A program made the translations under genes and the position numbers. From contig CAYJFZ010000006.1 of assembly GCA_964369975.1 (NCBI GenBank), positions 1 to 64,000 of the forward strand: DNA of 64,000 nucleotides, given 5' to 3'. How positions within the stretch are numbered: the stretch's first letter is position 1; the number at the start of each line of letters is the position of its first letter. Positions 25,925 to 34,361 of this stretch are shown one piece after another. The DNA is from RGIG3102 sp964369975 (GTDB lineage Bacteria; Bacillota; Clostridia; Oscillospirales; Ruminococcaceae). A model generated the notes under the pieces. It saw only the letters and a list, made by a program, of their open reading frames with translations, searched no databases and was not told the DNA's origin.

Positions 25925-27679
25925 ATGAAACATATAGCAAAGTCTTTAAGCAAAAGGGAGTATTTATTTATTCCGATATCATTAGTATTAATAATCATTC
26001 AAGTATGGGCAGATTTAAGAACGCCTGAATTTATGAGTGAAATTACAATGCTTATTCAAACACCAGGTAGCAGTCTAACTGAGGTATTAATTACAGGTGC
26101 TTTAATGCTCGCTTGTTCTTTACTAAGTTTTGTTTTAACAATATCAGTAAGTTATTTTACAGCCCAGCTTTCTGCTACTGTTGCAATGAAATTAAGAGAA
26201 AAAGTATATAAAAAGACTATGTCATTCTCAATGAATGAGATCAGTGAATTTTCAACACCGAGTTTAATTACTCGCTCAACAAACGATATAACACAAATCC
26301 AAAGCTTTATAGCTATGGGATATTCTGCCCTTTTTAGAGCTCCTTTAATGGCTATTTTAGCAATTAGTAAAATAACAGGTATTAGCCAAGAGTTTAGCAT
26401 AGTTACAGCAATAGCGGTATGTAGTTTAGTGGTAGTTATGAGTGGGATACTATTTTTAGCTATTCCAAAATCAAAAACTCTACAAAAACTAACAGATAAA
26501 TTAAATTTAGTTACTCGTGAGCAATTACAAGGTGTAAGAGTTGTAAGAGCTTATAACGCTCAAGATTATCAAAAAGAAAAATTTGAAAAAGTAAATGAAG
26601 AAGTGGCATATACAAATACTTTTGTAGGTAGGGTTACGGCTGTTATGGGCCCTTATATGGGCTTTTTAATGTCAGGTTTATCCTTAGCGATATACTTTAT
26701 CGGTAGCTTTTTGATCAACGAAGCAATGGGAATGGAAAAACTCACTATTTTTTCAAATATGGTAGTATTTTCTTCTTATGCAATGCAAATCATAATGGCG
26801 TTTATGATGCTTACATTTAATGTAATTATGGCACCTCGTACTATTGTTGCCTTAAATAGAATTAGTGAAGTATTAGATAGCGAAAACGAAATAAAAGATG
26901 GAAACGAATTAACAGGCAAAGAAAATAGTGAAAACACTATTGAGTTTAAAAATGTTAGCTTTTCATATGAAGAAAGTGATGAAGAAGTTTTAGATAATAT
27001 TAGCTTTAAAGCTAAAAAAGGTGAGACTATCGCTATTATAGGCTCAACAGGTAGTGGTAAAAGTACCCTAATAAATTTAATACCAAGATTTTATGATGTA
27101 ACAAAGGGTGAAGTATTAATAGATGGGGTAAATGTAAAAGACTATGATACTAACGCATTAAGAGAAAAAATTGGCTTAGTTACTCAAAAAGCAACCTTGT
27201 TTAGTGGCGACATTACAAGTAATATCGCTTTTGGCAAAAATAAAGAGTCAGTAAACAGCGAAATGGTAAAAACTGCTGTAGCTATTTCACAAGCACAAGA
27301 CTTTGTAGAAAAAGCAGGCTATGACTCAAGCGTTTCTCAAGGTGGTCTAAATTTATCTGGTGGACAAAAACAAAGGGTGTCAATAGCAAGAGCAGTTTAT
27401 AAAAAAGCACCGATTTATATATTTGATGACTGTTTTTCAGCACTTGATTATAAAACAGATAAAGAGTTAAGAAAAGCCTTAGATGAAAAAACAAGCGATT
27501 CTACAAAAATTATGGTAGCACAAAGAATAAGCACAATAAAAGATGCTGATAAAATTATAGTATTAGATGAGGGCAAGATGGTAGGCTATGATAATCATGA
27601 AAACCTATTAAAATCTTGCACAGTCTACAGAGAAATAGCATATTCACAGCTTACAAAGGAGGAATTAGGAGATGAGTAG
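25925..27679 (+). CDS. ABC exporter, TM plus ATPase, subunit with degenerate Walker B
   Basis: 584 residues: six membrane helices (to about residue 310), then a nucleotide-binding domain with Walker A GSTGSGKST, signature LSGGQKQR and Walker B IYIFDDCFSALD. The catalytic Glu after Walker B is Asp here, as in the non-hydrolysing half of heterodimeric exporters. GGAGG is just before the ATG. Its end overlaps the next gene by eight bases, and the partner at 27672 has the intact Glu. Together they should form a heterodimeric type IV exporter, probably for drugs or lipophilic compounds, under MarR control. Confidence 0.9.
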   Translation: MKHIAKSLSKREYLFIPISLVLIIIQVWADLRTPEFMSEITMLIQTPGSSLTEVLITGALMLACSLLSFVLTISVSYFTAQLSATVAMKLREKVYKKTMSFSMNEISEFSTPSLITRSTNDITQIQSFIAMGYSALFRAPLMAILAISKITGISQEFSIVTAIAVCSLVVVMSGILFLAIPKSKTLQKLTDKLNLVTREQLQGVRVVRAYNAQDYQKEKFEKVNEEVAYTNTFVGRVTAVMGPYMGFLMSGLSLAIYFIGSFLINEAMGMEKLTIFSNMVVFSSYAMQIIMAFMMLTFNVIMAPRTIVALNRISEVLDSENEIKDGNELTGKENSENTIEFKNVSFSYEESDEEVLDNISFKAKKGETIAIIGSTGSGKSTLINLIPRFYDVTKGEVLIDGVNVKDYDTNALREKIGLVTQKATLFSGDITSNIAFGKNKESVNSEMVKTAVAISQAQDFVEKAGYDSSVSQGGLNLSGGQKQRVSIARAVYKKAPIYIFDDCFSALDYKTDKELRKALDEKTSDSTKIMVAQRISTIKDADKIIVLDEGKMVGYDNHENLLKSCTVYREIAYSQLTKEELGDE

Positions 27680-29504
27680 TACTCAAAGAAACAGTCAAGG
27701 ACGCCCTCCAATGGGAGGCGGGCCAAGAGGTGGAATGGGCGCTTCTATGGGCGAGAGGCCAAAAGACTTTGTTGGTTCATTAAAAAAATTAATTACTTTT
27801 TCAAAAAAATATATGGGCTTTATAATTTTAGCTATTGTATTATCAATAATAGCAGCGGCTTGCTCATTATTAGGCCCTAGCCAGTTAAGTAAAATAACTC
27901 AAATAATAACAGAAGGCTTACAAACTGGAATTGATACACAGGCAGTACAAGATATAGCAGTATTCTTATTATCTATATATGTAGTGAGTTTTGTTTGCGG
28001 GCTTATTCAAGGCAATATTATGTCTGTAATGTCACAAAAAATAAACAAAGACTTACGCTCAGCTATTAGTGATAAAATAAATAAGTTACCATTATCATAT
28101 TTTGATGTGCGCTCTTATGGTGATACATTAAGTAGAGTAACAAATGATGTTGATACAATAGGGCAAACAATTAATAGAAGTTTATCTTCTTTAATTAGTG
28201 GGATATTTACATTTGTTGGAGCTATAATTTTAATGTATGCAACAAATGCTATTATGGCAACAGCGGGTATAGTTGCAAGTTTGTTAGGTTTCTCATTAAT
28301 GAGTGTCATTATAAAATCATCACAAAAGTATTTTAGAGCACAGCAAGAGGGCTTAGGCGTTTTAAATGGCCATATCGAGGAAACTTATTCAGGCCATACA
28401 GTTATTACAGCTTACAACGCTCAAAAATACAATGAAGGTATATTTGATAGTAATAATAATAATTTATTTAATTCAGCATGGAAATCTCAATTTATTTCAG
28501 GGCTGATGATGCCGATTATGATGTTTGTAGGTAATTTATCCTATGTTACAGTTTGTGTAGTGGGCGCTGTATTAGCTATCAATGGTAGTATTGGCTTTGA
28601 AGTTATAGTAGCTTTTATGATTTATATTAGGTTATTCACACAGCCGTTATCTACATTAGCGCAGTCAATGACAACATTCCAAACAACTGCTGCTGCAAGT
28701 GAGAGAGTATTTAATTTACTTGAAGAAGATGAATTATCAAATGAAAGCAATAAAACAAAAGAGCTTAATAATGTAAAAGGCGAAGTTGAATTTGAAAATG
28801 TAAAATTCGGCTATGCGCCAGAAAAGCTAATAATAAAAGACTTCTCAGCTAAAATTAAAGCAGGTGATAAAGTAGCTATTGTTGGCCCTACCGGAGCTGG
28901 TAAAACTACTTTAGTAAATCTTCTAATGAGATTTTATGAAGTAAACAGCGGCAGTATAAAAATAGACGGTGTATCAATTCAAGATATTTCAAGGGAAGAA
29001 TTACACGAAAAATTTGCAATGGTACTTCAAGATACTTGGACATTCCAAGGTAGCGTTAAAGAAAACATAGCTTATAATTTAGAAGATGTAATGGATGAAG
29101 AGATAATTAAAGCTTGTAAGGCTACTGGAATACACAGAACAATAAAAACTCTCTCTAAAGGCTATGATACCATAATGAGCGAGGGAACATTCTCACAAGG
29201 TGAAAAACAATTATTAACTATTGCAAGGGCTATGGTTAAAAAATCTGATTTATTAATTTTAGATGAGGCGACAAGCTCAGTTGACACAAGAACAGAGATT
29301 TTAATTCAAACAGCTATGGATGAACTTTCAAAAGAGAAAACTTCTTTCATAATAGCTCATAGACTATCAACAATTAAAAATGCTGATGTTATATTAGTTA
29401 TGAATGAAGGTAATGTATTAGAAAGTGGAAATCACGAGGAGTTAATGGCAAAAGGTGGCTTTTATGCAAACTTATACAACAGCCAGTTTGATGAGGCAGT
29501 ATAA
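27672..29504 (+). CDS. ABC exporter, TM plus ATPase, catalytic partner subunit
   Basis: 610 residues. A Gly/Pro/Met-rich cytoplasmic extension (about residues 9-28, with PPMGGGPRGGMGASMG) precedes six membrane helices. The ATPase domain has Walker A GPTGAGKTT, signature FSQGEKQLL (divergent from LSGGQ) and Walker B LLILDEATSSVD with the catalytic Glu. The Asp-for-Glu change in subunit one and the divergent signature here would fall in the same composite ATP site, while the other site is canonical. That is expected for asymmetric exporters such as the BmrCD type. Substrate unknown. Confidence 0.9.
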   Translation: MSSTQRNSQGRPPMGGGPRGGMGASMGERPKDFVGSLKKLITFSKKYMGFIILAIVLSIIAAACSLLGPSQLSKITQIITEGLQTGIDTQAVQDIAVFLLSIYVVSFVCGLIQGNIMSVMSQKINKDLRSAISDKINKLPLSYFDVRSYGDTLSRVTNDVDTIGQTINRSLSSLISGIFTFVGAIILMYATNAIMATAGIVASLLGFSLMSVIIKSSQKYFRAQQEGLGVLNGHIEETYSGHTVITAYNAQKYNEGIFDSNNNNLFNSAWKSQFISGLMMPIMMFVGNLSYVTVCVVGAVLAINGSIGFEVIVAFMIYIRLFTQPLSTLAQSMTTFQTTAAASERVFNLLEEDELSNESNKTKELNNVKGEVEFENVKFGYAPEKLIIKDFSAKIKAGDKVAIVGPTGAGKTTLVNLLMRFYEVNSGSIKIDGVSIQDISREELHEKFAMVLQDTWTFQGSVKENIAYNLEDVMDEEIIKACKATGIHRTIKTLSKGYDTIMSEGTFSQGEKQLLTIARAMVKKSDLLILDEATSSVDTRTEILIQTAMDELSKEKTSFIIAHRLSTIKNADVILVMNEGNVLESGNHEELMAKGGFYANLYNSQFDEAV

Positions 29505-29587
29505 TAAAATATTAATAAATCTTACATGTTTTACTAAAAAAAGAAACATAAGTTAATTATTTTTATAAAAAATATGCTAAAATTCCA

Positions 29588-29616
29588 TTGATTTAATATC
29601 TTAATTGTTATATAAT
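29588..29616 (+). promoter_or_regulatory. Promoter of eno
   Basis: TTGATT (29588-29593), 17-bp spacer, TATAAT (29611-29616), 56 bases before the enolase start codon. Confidence 0.65.
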
Positions 29617-29672
29617 TAACAGTAGCACGATAGTGAATATATAATTATAAAAATTATTGCAGGAGGTAGAAA

Positions 29673-30944
29673 ATGAAAAATTTGGAAATCGTATGCGTAA
29701 AGGGCAGGGAAATCCTTGACTCAAGAGGCAATCCTACAGTTGAAGTAGAAGTTACTTTAAAAGACGGTAGTGTAGGTGTAGGTAAATCCCCGAGTGGTGC
29801 TTCAACAGGTATTTATGAAGCTCTTGAACTTCGTGACGGCGATAAAAGTCGTTATTTAGGAAAAGGTACACTAAAAGCAGTTGAAAATGTAAACACATTA
29901 ATTAAAGATGCTTTAGTAGGTAAATGTGCTTATGATATCTATGCAGTTGATAAGTTGTTAATCGACTTAGACGGTACTGAATCAAAATCAAAACTTGGAG
30001 CAAATGCTATGCTTGCAGTTTCTATTGCAACTACAAAAGCTGTTTCAAATTCATTAAATATTCCTTTATATAGATTCTTAGGCGGTAGCAATGCTACAAC
30101 AATTCCAGTGCCTATGATGAACATCTTAAATGGTGGTGCACACGCATCAAACAATGTAGATGTGCAAGAATTTATGGTAATGCCAGTAGGCGCTCCTTCA
30201 TTTAGAGAAGGTCTTCGCTGGTGTGCTGAAGTTTTCCATACTTTAGCTAAAATTCTAAAATCAAAATCTTTAGCTACAGCAGTAGGTGATGAAGGTGGCT
30301 TTGCTCCTAACTTAGCTGATGAAGAAGATGCTATCTTATTTATCTTACAAGCTATTGAAGAAGCTGGATATAAAGCAGGTACAGACTTTAAACTTGCTAT
30401 AGATGCAGCGGCAAGTGAATGGAAAGTTAAAGGCGAAATCGGCAAGTACCGTATGCCTAAATCAGGTAAAGAATTTACTAACGATGAATTAGTAGCATAC
30501 TGGAAAGACCTTTGCGAAAAATACCCTATTTTCTCACTTGAAGATGGCTTAGATGAAGAAGATTGGGATGGCTGGCAAAAATTAACTCAAGCTATCGGTG
30601 ATAAGGTGCAATTAGTAGGTGATGATTTATTCGTTACAAATACTACTCGCCTTAAAAAAGGTATCGACGAAGCTTCAGCAAATGCTATCTTAATTAAATT
30701 AAATCAAATCGGTACAGTATCTGAAACTTTAGATGCTATTAAAATGGCTCATAGTGCTGGCTTTAAAACAGTTATCTCACACCGTAGTGGCGAAACAGAA
30801 GATACAACAATTGCAGACCTTGCAGTTGCTATAAACGCTGGACAAATTAAAACAGGTGCACCGAGCAGAAGTGATAGGGTTGCAAAATACAACAGACTAT
30901 TAAAAATAGAAGAAGAAGTATGCGGCTCACAATATAAAATATAA
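29673..30944 (+). CDS. eno: Enolase (phosphopyruvate hydratase)
   Basis: Converts 2-phosphoglycerate to phosphoenolpyruvate in glycolysis. 423 residues, typical length. Visible signatures: EILDSRGNPTVEVEV at the N-terminus, the flexible loop SGASTGIYEALELRD, VGDEGGFAPNL, the Mg-binding SLEDGL and GDDLFVTN, and the family pattern ILIKLNQIGTVSETLDAI followed by SHRSGETEDTTIADLAV. AGGAGG precedes the ATG, and the gene has its own promoter and terminator, so it is monocistronic. Its codon choice is visibly more GC-tolerant than its neighbours', as expected for a highly expressed gene. Confidence 0.98.
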   Translation: MKNLEIVCVKGREILDSRGNPTVEVEVTLKDGSVGVGKSPSGASTGIYEALELRDGDKSRYLGKGTLKAVENVNTLIKDALVGKCAYDIYAVDKLLIDLDGTESKSKLGANAMLAVSIATTKAVSNSLNIPLYRFLGGSNATTIPVPMMNILNGGAHASNNVDVQEFMVMPVGAPSFREGLRWCAEVFHTLAKILKSKSLATAVGDEGGFAPNLADEEDAILFILQAIEEAGYKAGTDFKLAIDAAASEWKVKGEIGKYRMPKSGKEFTNDELVAYWKDLCEKYPIFSLEDGLDEEDWDGWQKLTQAIGDKVQLVGDDLFVTNTTRLKKGIDEASANAILIKLNQIGTVSETLDAIKMAHSAGFKTVISHRSGETEDTTIADLAVAINAGQIKTGAPSRSDRVAKYNRLLKIEEEVCGSQYKI

Positions 30945-30956
30945 TAAACTAATTAT

Positions 30957-30990
30957 AAAAAGGCATTATCTACAAGATAATGCCTTTTTT
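30957..30990 (+). terminator. Intrinsic terminator after eno
   Basis: Stem AAAAAGGCATTATC-like arm with GATAATGCCTTTTT, a five-base loop and a T-run, 13 bases past the eno stop. Confidence 0.9.
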
Positions 30991-31021
30991 ATTTGTATAA
31001 GAGATAAAGATTTTAACAATA

Positions 31022-31054
31022 AAAAATAAGCTATCATAAAGATAGCTTATTTTA
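31022..31054 (-). terminator. Intrinsic terminator after the DUF368 gene
   Basis: Stem AAAATAAGCTATC / GATAGCTTATTTT with an ATAAA loop, ten bases past the minus-strand stop codon. On the minus strand a T-run follows the stem. Confidence 0.85.
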
Positions 31055-31063
31055 ATAGTAATT

Positions 31064-31903
31064 TTATTTTACAAATTTTTCAATCGCTGTAACGAATACA
31101 CCACCTAAAACAGCGGCAAAAGCACTGCTAAAAATAATTGGCATAGTGTAAACGGCGTCTAAAGGTACTATCATAATACAGCTCGCTATTACAAGGCCCA
31201 TTATAAAGTTCATTGTATTTGCGTGTGAAGCTTTTAAAGCCCAGCCTATTAACTTAGAGCTTATTAAAATTCCAAGGGCAATACCAAAAGCCATAAAAGC
31301 TAAAGGTATGAGTATAACTAATTCAAAACTTGTAACATTAGCTACTAAAGAATTAAATAAGTAGTATTCACCTAAAATTAATAATAACATACTGCCACTT
31401 ACACCCGGCATAAACATAGCCCCACCAGCTATTATTCCTAAGAATATCATCTTAATTAAATAAGAAAGTTCAATAGCAGGGAATTGAGTGATAACAAGAT
31501 CAGTTTCTTGGGGTGCTAAGAACACCATTAAGAATATTAATGCACAACCTATTAAAAAAGGCAGTATTTTAAAAGAGTCGTTTGCCATTTCTTTTCTTTT
31601 TAGAATTGGCACTGAAAACACTATCATTCCAAAAAAGAAGTATAAGGTTTGCACTGGTACATTTAAAAATGCAATTTCAATTATGTTTGAAAAGATTAAT
31701 AAGCCGATACCAACGCCTACTAAAAGTGTTACTAAAAACTTTATATGATCTAATTTATTTTTACTTTTTAGAGAAGTTAATTCGCTAATTGCCTGCATTA
31801 CAGGGTTGAATAAGCCAAAGATTACAAGCATTGTGCCTCCACTTACTCCGGGGATAATATTTGCCATGCCGACAACGATGCCGCCAAAAATAGTTTTTAA
31901 CAT
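31064..31903 (-). CDS. popT: DUF368 family polyprenyl-phosphate translocase
   Basis: 279 residues with eight or so membrane helices and two family-defining re-entrant motifs: GMANIIPGVSGGTMLVIFG near the N-terminus and AGGAMFMPGVSGSMLLLILGE in the second half. DUF368 proteins (PopT) are one of two known families that return undecaprenyl phosphate to the inner leaflet for reuse in wall and glycan synthesis. This fits a genome with several lipid-linked glycan genes nearby. It is monocistronic with its own promoter and terminator. The symbol reflects family membership. Confidence 0.88.
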   Translation of the reverse strand: MLKTIFGGIVVGMANIIPGVSGGTMLVIFGLFNPVMQAISELTSLKSKNKLDHIKFLVTLLVGVGIGLLIFSNIIEIAFLNVPVQTLYFFFGMIVFSVPILKRKEMANDSFKILPFLIGCALIFLMVFLAPQETDLVITQFPAIELSYLIKMIFLGIIAGGAMFMPGVSGSMLLLILGEYYLFNSLVANVTSFELVILIPLAFMAFGIALGILISSKLIGWALKASHANTMNFIMGLVIASCIMIVPLDAVYTMPIIFSSAFAAVLGGVFVTAIEKFVK

Positions 31904-31941
31904 ATTATTATTTCCTTTATTTATATTTTAAGTACTAAAGT

Positions 31942-31970
31942 ATTTTATCATAGTTTATAATTTTATTCAA
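31942..31970 (-). promoter_or_regulatory. Promoter of the DUF368 gene
   Basis: On the minus strand TTGAAT (31965-31970), 17-bp spacer and TAAAAT (31942-31947) with an extended TGA element, about 40 bases before the start codon. Confidence 0.6.
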
Positions 31971-32047
31971 CTCATTTTATATTTGTATGCACACTATTAT
32001 AAAAAATATTTATAAAATTTGTCTTTTGTGAGTAAGTTACATTAAGG

Positions 32048-32076
32048 TTGACAATGATAAAAATTTATCATATAAT
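32048..32076 (+). promoter_or_regulatory. Consensus promoter with an 18-bp palindromic operator filling the spacer
   Basis: TTGACA (32048-32053), 17-bp spacer and TATAAT (32071-32076) match the sigma-A consensus at every base. The spacer is occupied by ATGATAAAAATTTATCAT (32054-32071), with perfect 8-bp arms around a 2-base centre. A protein bound here would block RNA polymerase. It drives the permease and Cys-repeat thioredoxin genes. The sequence recalls Fur/PerR-type boxes but has 7-2-7 rather than 7-1-7 geometry; ArsR-type repressors are an alternative. Confidence 0.8.
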
Positions 32077-32155
32077 GAACACATCAAAAAAAATTGATTT
32101 GAAAATATTGCAAAACAATCAACTTATATGACTTTAGTAAAAGAAAAGAGGAAAT

Positions 32156-33169
32156 ATGCAAAAGTTATCATCAGTATTAACATTTATCCAAGATCAAGTT
32201 TTAGGCATGAAGTGGTTAAATGAATTAACAGGAAATATTTTAGAAAATTTTGGAATAGATATTACGACTGCCTTAGGTGCAAGTTTACAGTTTTTTATCT
32301 ATGATGTTATAAAAATCGTAGTCTTACTATGTACTTTAATTTTTGTTATATCTTATATCCAAAGTTACTTCCCACCAGAAAGAAGTAAAAAAATCCTAAG
32401 CAACTTCAAAGGTATATCATCAAACATTGTAGCAGCACTTTTAGGTACGATAACTCCGTTTTGCTCATGTTCGTCCATTCCTTTATTCATAGGCTTTACA
32501 AGTGCAAAACTACCAGTAGGTGTAACATTCTCGTTCTTAATTTCATCACCTATGGTTGATATAGGAAGTTTAGTGTTATTGATGAGTATATTTGGCACTA
32601 ATGTAGCTGTAATATATGTAGTATTTGGTCTTATTATCGCTGTAGTTGGCGGTGTAATTATTCAAAAGCTAAATATGGATAGATATGTAGAAGACTTCAT
32701 CTTATCTGCAAATGGAATAGATATAGAATCACCTACTTTAACTAAAAAAGACAGATTAATTTATGCAAAAGATCAAGTAGAAGAAACATTTAAAAAAGTT
32801 TTTCCTTACATCTTAGTGGGCGTAGGTATAGGTGCTTTAATCCACAACTGGATACCACAAAGTGTAATAGAAGGTATCTTAGGAACAGACAATCCTTTTG
32901 GCGTTGTACTTGCAACATTAATAGGTATCCCTGTATACGCTGATATCTTTGGAACAATCCCAATTGCAGAAGCCTTACTTGCAAAAGGCGCACAGTTAGG
33001 AACAGTACTATCATTTATGATGGCTGTAACAACGCTAAGCCTTCCTTCATTAATTATGTTAAGAAAAGCTGTAAAGCCTAAATTATTAGCATTATTTATA
33101 GGTATTTGTGCATCAGGCATTATAATAGTAGGTTATATATTCAATTTCTTACAAGGATATATAATATAA
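32156..33169 (+). CDS. Permease of the PF03773 (ArsP/DUF318) family
   Basis: 337 residues, eight or more membrane helices. The family signature TPFCSCSSIPLFIGF, with a Cys-Ser-Cys-Ser motif, and SAKLPVGVTFSFLISSPMVD lie in the first half, and a second repeat-like half has GIPVYADIFGTIPIAEALL. Relatives export organoarsenicals or other soft-metal/thiophilic compounds, and others in this family are paired with thioredoxin-like proteins, as here. It is transcribed from a consensus promoter with an embedded operator, so it is probably inducible by its substrate. The substrate is not proven. Confidence 0.88.
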   Translation: MQKLSSVLTFIQDQVLGMKWLNELTGNILENFGIDITTALGASLQFFIYDVIKIVVLLCTLIFVISYIQSYFPPERSKKILSNFKGISSNIVAALLGTITPFCSCSSIPLFIGFTSAKLPVGVTFSFLISSPMVDIGSLVLLMSIFGTNVAVIYVVFGLIIAVVGGVIIQKLNMDRYVEDFILSANGIDIESPTLTKKDRLIYAKDQVEETFKKVFPYILVGVGIGALIHNWIPQSVIEGILGTDNPFGVVLATLIGIPVYADIFGTIPIAEALLAKGAQLGTVLSFMMAVTTLSLPSLIMLRKAVKPKLLALFIGICASGIIIVGYIFNFLQGYII

Positions 33170-33212
33170 AAAAGTTTAAAATTAAATTTAAAATATAAAA
33201 GGAGAAAATAAT

Positions 33213-33680
33213 ATGAAATTATTTGGATTTGGAAAAAAAGCAAAAGAGGAAGAAACTTGTGGTTGCGGCACAGCTTGCGATACACAAGAAGAAACAGAAG
33301 CTTGTGATTGTGGCGGTGCTTGCGACACACAAGAAGAAACAGAAGCTTGTGATTGTGGCGGCGCTTGTGATACACAAGAAGAAGCAGAAGCTTGTGGTTG
33401 CGGCACAGCTTGCGATACACAAGAAGATAGTGCAAAATCGGATGTTAAAGTTTTAGGTAGTGGTTGTGCAAAATGTAACCAACTTGAAAAAGCAACAAAA
33501 GAAGCATTGAGTGAATTAAACATGGATACAACAGTAGAACATGTAACTGATTTTCAAGAAATTGCAAAATACGGAGTTATGGCAACACCAGCTTTAGTAA
33601 TTGATGGTAAAGTAGTAAGCTATGGTAAAGTATTAAAAACAAAAGAAGTCGTTAGCCTTTTAAAACAAGTAAGAGGATAA
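33213..33680 (+). CDS. Thioredoxin-like redox protein with N-terminal Cys-rich tandem repeats
   Basis: 155 residues in two parts. The N-terminal 70 residues hold 15-residue repeats of the form ACDTQEETEACDCGG, rich in Cys, Asp and Glu, giving repeated C-x-C-x3-C groups that could bind soft metals. The C-terminal 80 residues are a small redox-active disulfide (thioredoxin-fold) domain with the CxxC site SGCAKCNQL and the cis-proline segment ATPALVIDGKV. AAAGGAG lies upstream, 43 bases after the permease stop. Likely a cytoplasmic thiol or metal-handling partner of the permease. No signal peptide. Confidence 0.85.
   Translation: MKLFGFGKKAKEEETCGCGTACDTQEETEACDCGGACDTQEETEACDCGGACDTQEEAEACGCGTACDTQEDSAKSDVKVLGSGCAKCNQLEKATKEALSELNMDTTVEHVTDFQEIAKYGVMATPALVIDGKVVSYGKVLKTKEVVSLLKQVRG
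33249..33426 (+). repeat. 45-bp tandem repeats within the thioredoxin-like gene
   Basis: Units begin with GCTTG at 33273, 33318, 33363 and 33408, exactly 45 bp apart, with a partial unit before the first and a truncated fourth. Copies differ by a few bases only, so the array is young and may vary in copy number between strains. It is in frame and encodes the Cys-rich repeats. Confidence 0.95.
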
Positions 33681-33686
33681 TAATAC

Positions 33687-33727
33687 AAAATAAGAGCCTA
33701 ACTTAGCAGTTAGGCTCTTATTTTTTT
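33687..33727 (+). terminator. Intrinsic terminator after the thioredoxin-like gene
   Basis: Stem TAAGAGCCTAAC / GTTAGGCTCTTA with a six-base loop, followed by seven T residues. Confidence 0.92.
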
Positions 33728-33755
33728 AAAAACTATAAAACTATTTAAAGAAATA

Positions 33756-34199
33756 TTAAATTGAGAAATCTTCTCTGATTTTTTGAATATTTTTTACTAC
33801 GCAGAAATAATAAAAAACATTCAATGAAATTAAAATAATATTTATAACCATACTCCATATCCTATCATTATCACTAAAAGCGAGGAATGGTAGTGCATTT
33901 AAAATGAATAGTATCCAAATGGATAATAATACAAAGCAGGATAAAAAGCATACAAACACTGAAAACTTTTTCCAATATTCAGCGGCTGTTTTTGAATTGC
34001 TTAAAATCGTTTGCTTTTGAGCTTCATCAAAGCTATTATCAGGGCTTTTAAAAGTATTTAAGTTAGTAATAAGCACCTTCCTAAAGCTAAACTGAACTAA
34101 AAATTGGATACTAAAAAGAATTATTCCAATAAAGCCGAAAAAAGGTGAAATAATGTAAATTGCTATGAGAATTAAAGTCAAAACAATATTAATAAACAT
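33756..34199 (-). CDS. Small four-helix membrane protein, unknown
   Basis: 147 residues. Two hydrophobic segments near the N-terminus, a charged cytoplasmic-looking middle (residues about 45-70, with FKSPDNSFDEAQKQ), then two more hydrophobic segments and a short basic tail. A ribosome binding site AAGGAACTT-like sequence is weakly visible upstream. I recognise no family. It stands alone on the minus strand between a rightward terminator and the antiporter gene. The 162-base gap to the antiporter gene contains no recognisable element. Confidence 0.6.
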   Translation of the reverse strand: MFINIVLTLILIAIYIISPFFGFIGIILFSIQFLVQFSFRKVLITNLNTFKSPDNSFDEAQKQTILSNSKTAAEYWKKFSVFVCFLSCFVLLSIWILFILNALPFLAFSDNDRIWSMVINIILISLNVFYYFCVVKNIQKIREDFSI

Positions 34200-34361
34200 A
34201 AAAGTTCCTTTGTGTAAAATTCTAAATCTATTATTGATTTAAAAAACTTAAAAAGCAAACATAGCTTTCCTGCATTTAATTATATCAAATAAAAAAAGAT
34301 AATTTAAAAATAGTAAATAAACAATCAATTAAAAAATAATGTAGTTTTTGTAAATTATATA

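Noticed and set aside
29939..30445. 168-codon open frame on the minus strand inside eno.
   Set aside because: Shadow of a highly expressed gene; no ribosome binding site and Ser/Ala-rich meaningless composition.
33249..33426. Short-period repeats as a possible CRISPR array.
   Set aside because: There are no unique spacers; units are directly joined and in frame within a coding region.
33188..33523. Long open frames on the minus strand opposite the Cys-repeat gene.
   Set aside because: They are by-products of the 45-bp repeats; the plus frame has the ribosome binding site, a CxxC redox domain and proper context.
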